NCBI GenBank assembly: GCA_964612185.1
Contig: CAZTCR010000034.1
Location: forward strand, 1-31,842
Direction: 5' to 3'
Length of the DNA stretch: 31,842 bases
Origin: UBA1447 sp964612185
Lineage (GTDB): Bacteria > Bacillota > Clostridia > Oscillospirales > Acutalibacteraceae
Positions within the stretch are counted from its first letter, which is position 1; every line of letters starts with the position of its first letter. This document shows positions 30,592-31,842 of the stretch, in pieces. The notes below the pieces were generated by a model. It worked only from the letters and a program-made list of their open reading frames with translations, was not told the DNA's origin and searched no databases. The position numbers were made by a program, and so were the translations under genes.

Positions 30592-31524
30592 ATGTCAAAA
30601 ATCTACAAGAATCTGACGCAGCTCATCGGAAAAACCCCGTTGTTGGAGCTGACAAATTATGAAAAGAATAACAAGCTGCCGGCAACCATACTGGCAAAAC
30701 TTGAATCGTTCAATCCGGCCGGCAGTGTAAAAGACCGCATTGCGAAAGCCATGCTTGACGATGCCGAGGCCAAAGGGTTGCTGAACGCCGATTCCGTCAT
30801 CATCGAGCCGACAAGCGGCAACACCGGAATCGGGCTGGCGTCCGTTGCGGCGGCAAGAGGGTACCGGCTAATTCTCACCATGCCCGAAACAATGAGCATT
30901 GAACGCAGGAACCTTGTTAAGGCATACGGCGCAGAACTGGTGCTGACCGAAGGCGCGAAGGGGATGAAGGGCGCCATCGCCAAGGCGGAAGAACTCGCGG
31001 CGCAAACGCCGAACAGTTATATGCCGAGCCAATTCACAAACCCCGCGAATCCTGCGGTTCACAAGGCGACAACCGGTGTCGAGATTTGGGAAGACACAGA
31101 CGGCAAAGTGGATATTTTCGTTGCCGGTGTCGGTACCGGCGGCACCATCAGCGGCGTCGGTGAATATCTGAAATCACAAAACCCCGGCATCCATATCATA
31201 GCTGTTGAACCAATGGATTCCCCCATGCTGAGCAAGGGCATCGCAGGGCCTCATAAAATCCAGGGTATTGGGGCCGGGTTTGTGCCGCAGACACTCAACG
31301 CGGACATCTATGACGAAATCATTACGGTGGAAAATGAAGATGCTTTCGCCATGGGCAGAACATTGGCACGGGATGAAGGGCTGTTGGTCGGCATTTCATC
31401 GGGCGCGGCGGTCTGGGCGGCAACACAGCTGGCACAAAGGCCGGAGAACGCGGGCAAAACCATCGTCGTGCTGCTGCCGGACACCGGGGAACGGTATCTT
31501 TCAACCCCGATGTTCGCCGAATAG
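30592..31524 (+). CDS. cysK: Cysteine synthase A (O-acetylserine sulfhydrylase)
   Basis: 310 aa from the ATG at 30592 (GGAG 8 nt upstream); an earlier in-frame start at 30571 lies within the metY end. The PLP lysine is K47 in FNPAGSVKDRIA, the substrate loop is PTSGNTGIG (73-81), and the glycine-rich phosphate cup is GVGTGGTISG. The region LLVGISSGAAVWAA is typical of CysK rather than cystathionine beta-synthase, and the usual length is matched. It joins sulfide to O-acetylserine. Co-transcription with metY means both products share the leader and promoter control at 29055. Confidence 0.95.
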   Translation: MSKIYKNLTQLIGKTPLLELTNYEKNNKLPATILAKLESFNPAGSVKDRIAKAMLDDAEAKGLLNADSVIIEPTSGNTGIGLASVAAARGYRLILTMPETMSIERRNLVKAYGAELVLTEGAKGMKGAIAKAEELAAQTPNSYMPSQFTNPANPAVHKATTGVEIWEDTDGKVDIFVAGVGTGGTISGVGEYLKSQNPGIHIIAVEPMDSPMLSKGIAGPHKIQGIGAGFVPQTLNADIYDEIITVENEDAFAMGRTLARDEGLLVGISSGAAVWAATQLAQRPENAGKTIVVLLPDTGERYLSTPMFAE

Positions 31525-31551
31525 CTTTCAGGAAACACAGCAAAAGAAAAG

Positions 31552-31589
31552 ACCGCATAAAATGCTGAAATGTTCAACATTTATGCGGT
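31552..31589. terminator. Bidirectional terminator between cysK and tRNA-Pro
   Basis: ACCGCATAAA (31552-31561) pairs with TTTATGCGGT (31580-31589). TTCTTT follows on the plus side and TCTTTTCTTTT on the minus side, so it stops both converging transcripts. Confidence 0.85.
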
Positions 31590-31597
31590 TTCTTTCG

Positions 31598-31674
31598 TGG
31601 TCGAGGCGACTGGACTCGAACCAGCGGCATCTTGGTCCCAAACCAAGCACTCTACCAAACTGAGCTACGCCTCG
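31598..31674 (-). tRNA. tRNA-Pro (anticodon UGG)
   Basis: 77 nt including an encoded CCA. Acceptor CGAGGCG/CGCCTCG, D-arm with AGCTCAGTTTGGTAGAG, anticodon stem CTTGG/CCAAG around loop TTTGGGA (anticodon TGG), and T-arm CTGGTTCGAGTCCAG are all intact. It reads all four proline codons in most bacteria with this single anticodon when modified. Confidence 0.97.
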
Positions 31675-31695
31675 CTGTGTTTGACAGCGGCACTT

Positions 31696-31725
31696 ATTGT
31701 AACGCAGGCCGGCTTGCCTTGTCAA
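31696..31725 (-). promoter_or_regulatory. Promoter of tRNA-Pro
   Basis: On the minus strand TTGACA (31725-31720), 18-nt spacer, TACAAT (31701-31696), ending about 22 nt before the mature tRNA. Confidence 0.75.
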
Positions 31726-31796
31726 GCCGAATTCTTGCATTTTCAAGGATATGTAAATCATTGTTTCTTTGAATTCATCTGCAGCACTAGTCAAGA

Positions 31797-31838
31797 CCAC
31801 CAGCTCAGCTGGTGGCTTGCACCGCCCCTATAAGGGGC
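31797..31838. repeat. Two perfect tandem hairpins at the window edge
   Basis: CCACCAGC-TCA-GCTGGTGG (31797-31815) and GCCCCT-ATA-AGGGGC (31824-31838), separated by 8 nt. The layout resembles the structured ends of IS200/IS605-type or REP-like elements, and the element probably continues past the window. No coding sequence is seen between 31726 and the window end. Confidence 0.5.
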
Positions 31839-31842
31839 TCAT

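Noticed and set aside
1..31842. CRISPR array
   Set aside because: No set of regularly spaced direct repeats with unique spacers was found on reading through the window.

Overview
The window looks like a chromosomal segment from a Gram-positive, Clostridia-like member of the Bacillota. The evidence is strong GGAGG-type ribosome binding sites, frequent TTG/GTG starts, TTGACA/TATAAT-type promoters with 17-nt spacers, stem-loop plus T-run terminators, a YdbC-type PC4 protein, and Sec signal peptides without outer-membrane features. Base composition is moderate, with AT-rich intergenic regions. No sequence search could be run, so the lineage is an inference. No rRNA, CRISPR array, integrase or transposase gene was seen.

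Layout. (1) 3-4898, minus strand: a five-gene operon read from a promoter at about 5000. It encodes a tandem SCP2-like protein, a GSA-aminotransferase-like PLP enzyme, the two halves of a split transketolase, and a second SCP2-like protein; its product is unknown. (2) 5149-6087, plus: a YgjP-type metallohydrolase and a YdbC/PC4 ssDNA-binding protein. (3) 6153-11405: two divergent GPH-family sugar:cation symporters, a Gfo/Idh/MocA oxidoreductase and a small membrane protein. (4) 11548-13463: an AlbA_2/Schlafen-type ATP-binding regulator with operator-like repeats upstream, a near-perfect 58-nt REP-like hairpin, and a TM2-domain protein. (5) 13558-19627: a carbohydrate region with an intracellular GH32 beta-fructosidase, a secreted DUF5060/DUF4038 apiosidase-like protein, a GNAT acetyltransferase and a GH2 beta-mannosidase. 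(6) 19670-24718: a tight three-gene module of TerB_N/TerB_C protein, BrxD-like P-loop ATPase and Lhr/BrxH-like DEVH helicase, which is the best candidate for a DNA-processing or anti-phage system. (7) 24786-28961: three exported lipid or phosphodiester hydrolases (Ca2+-dependent PI-PLC-like, LCAT-like alpha/beta hydrolase, GDPD). (8) 29055-31524: a sulfur-assimilation operon (O-acetylhomoserine sulfhydrylase, cysteine synthase) behind a 180-nt structured leader with a possible 16-codon leader peptide. (9) 31598-31674, minus: tRNA-Pro(UGG), facing a shared bidirectional terminator. The window ends in a pair of perfect hairpins that may be the edge of a mobile or REP-like element.

How the parts may work together. 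Regions 3 and 5 form a plant-glycan and oligosaccharide utilisation neighbourhood: a secreted glycosidase, symporters, cytosolic glycosidases and a sugar oxidoreductase. The split-transketolase operon could feed from sugar phosphates, but its aminotransferase and lipid-binding-type partners suggest it makes or modifies an amphipathic molecule. The lipid hydrolases next to the TerB module may have an independent nutritional role in releasing phosphate, glycerol or fatty acids from host or dietary lipids.
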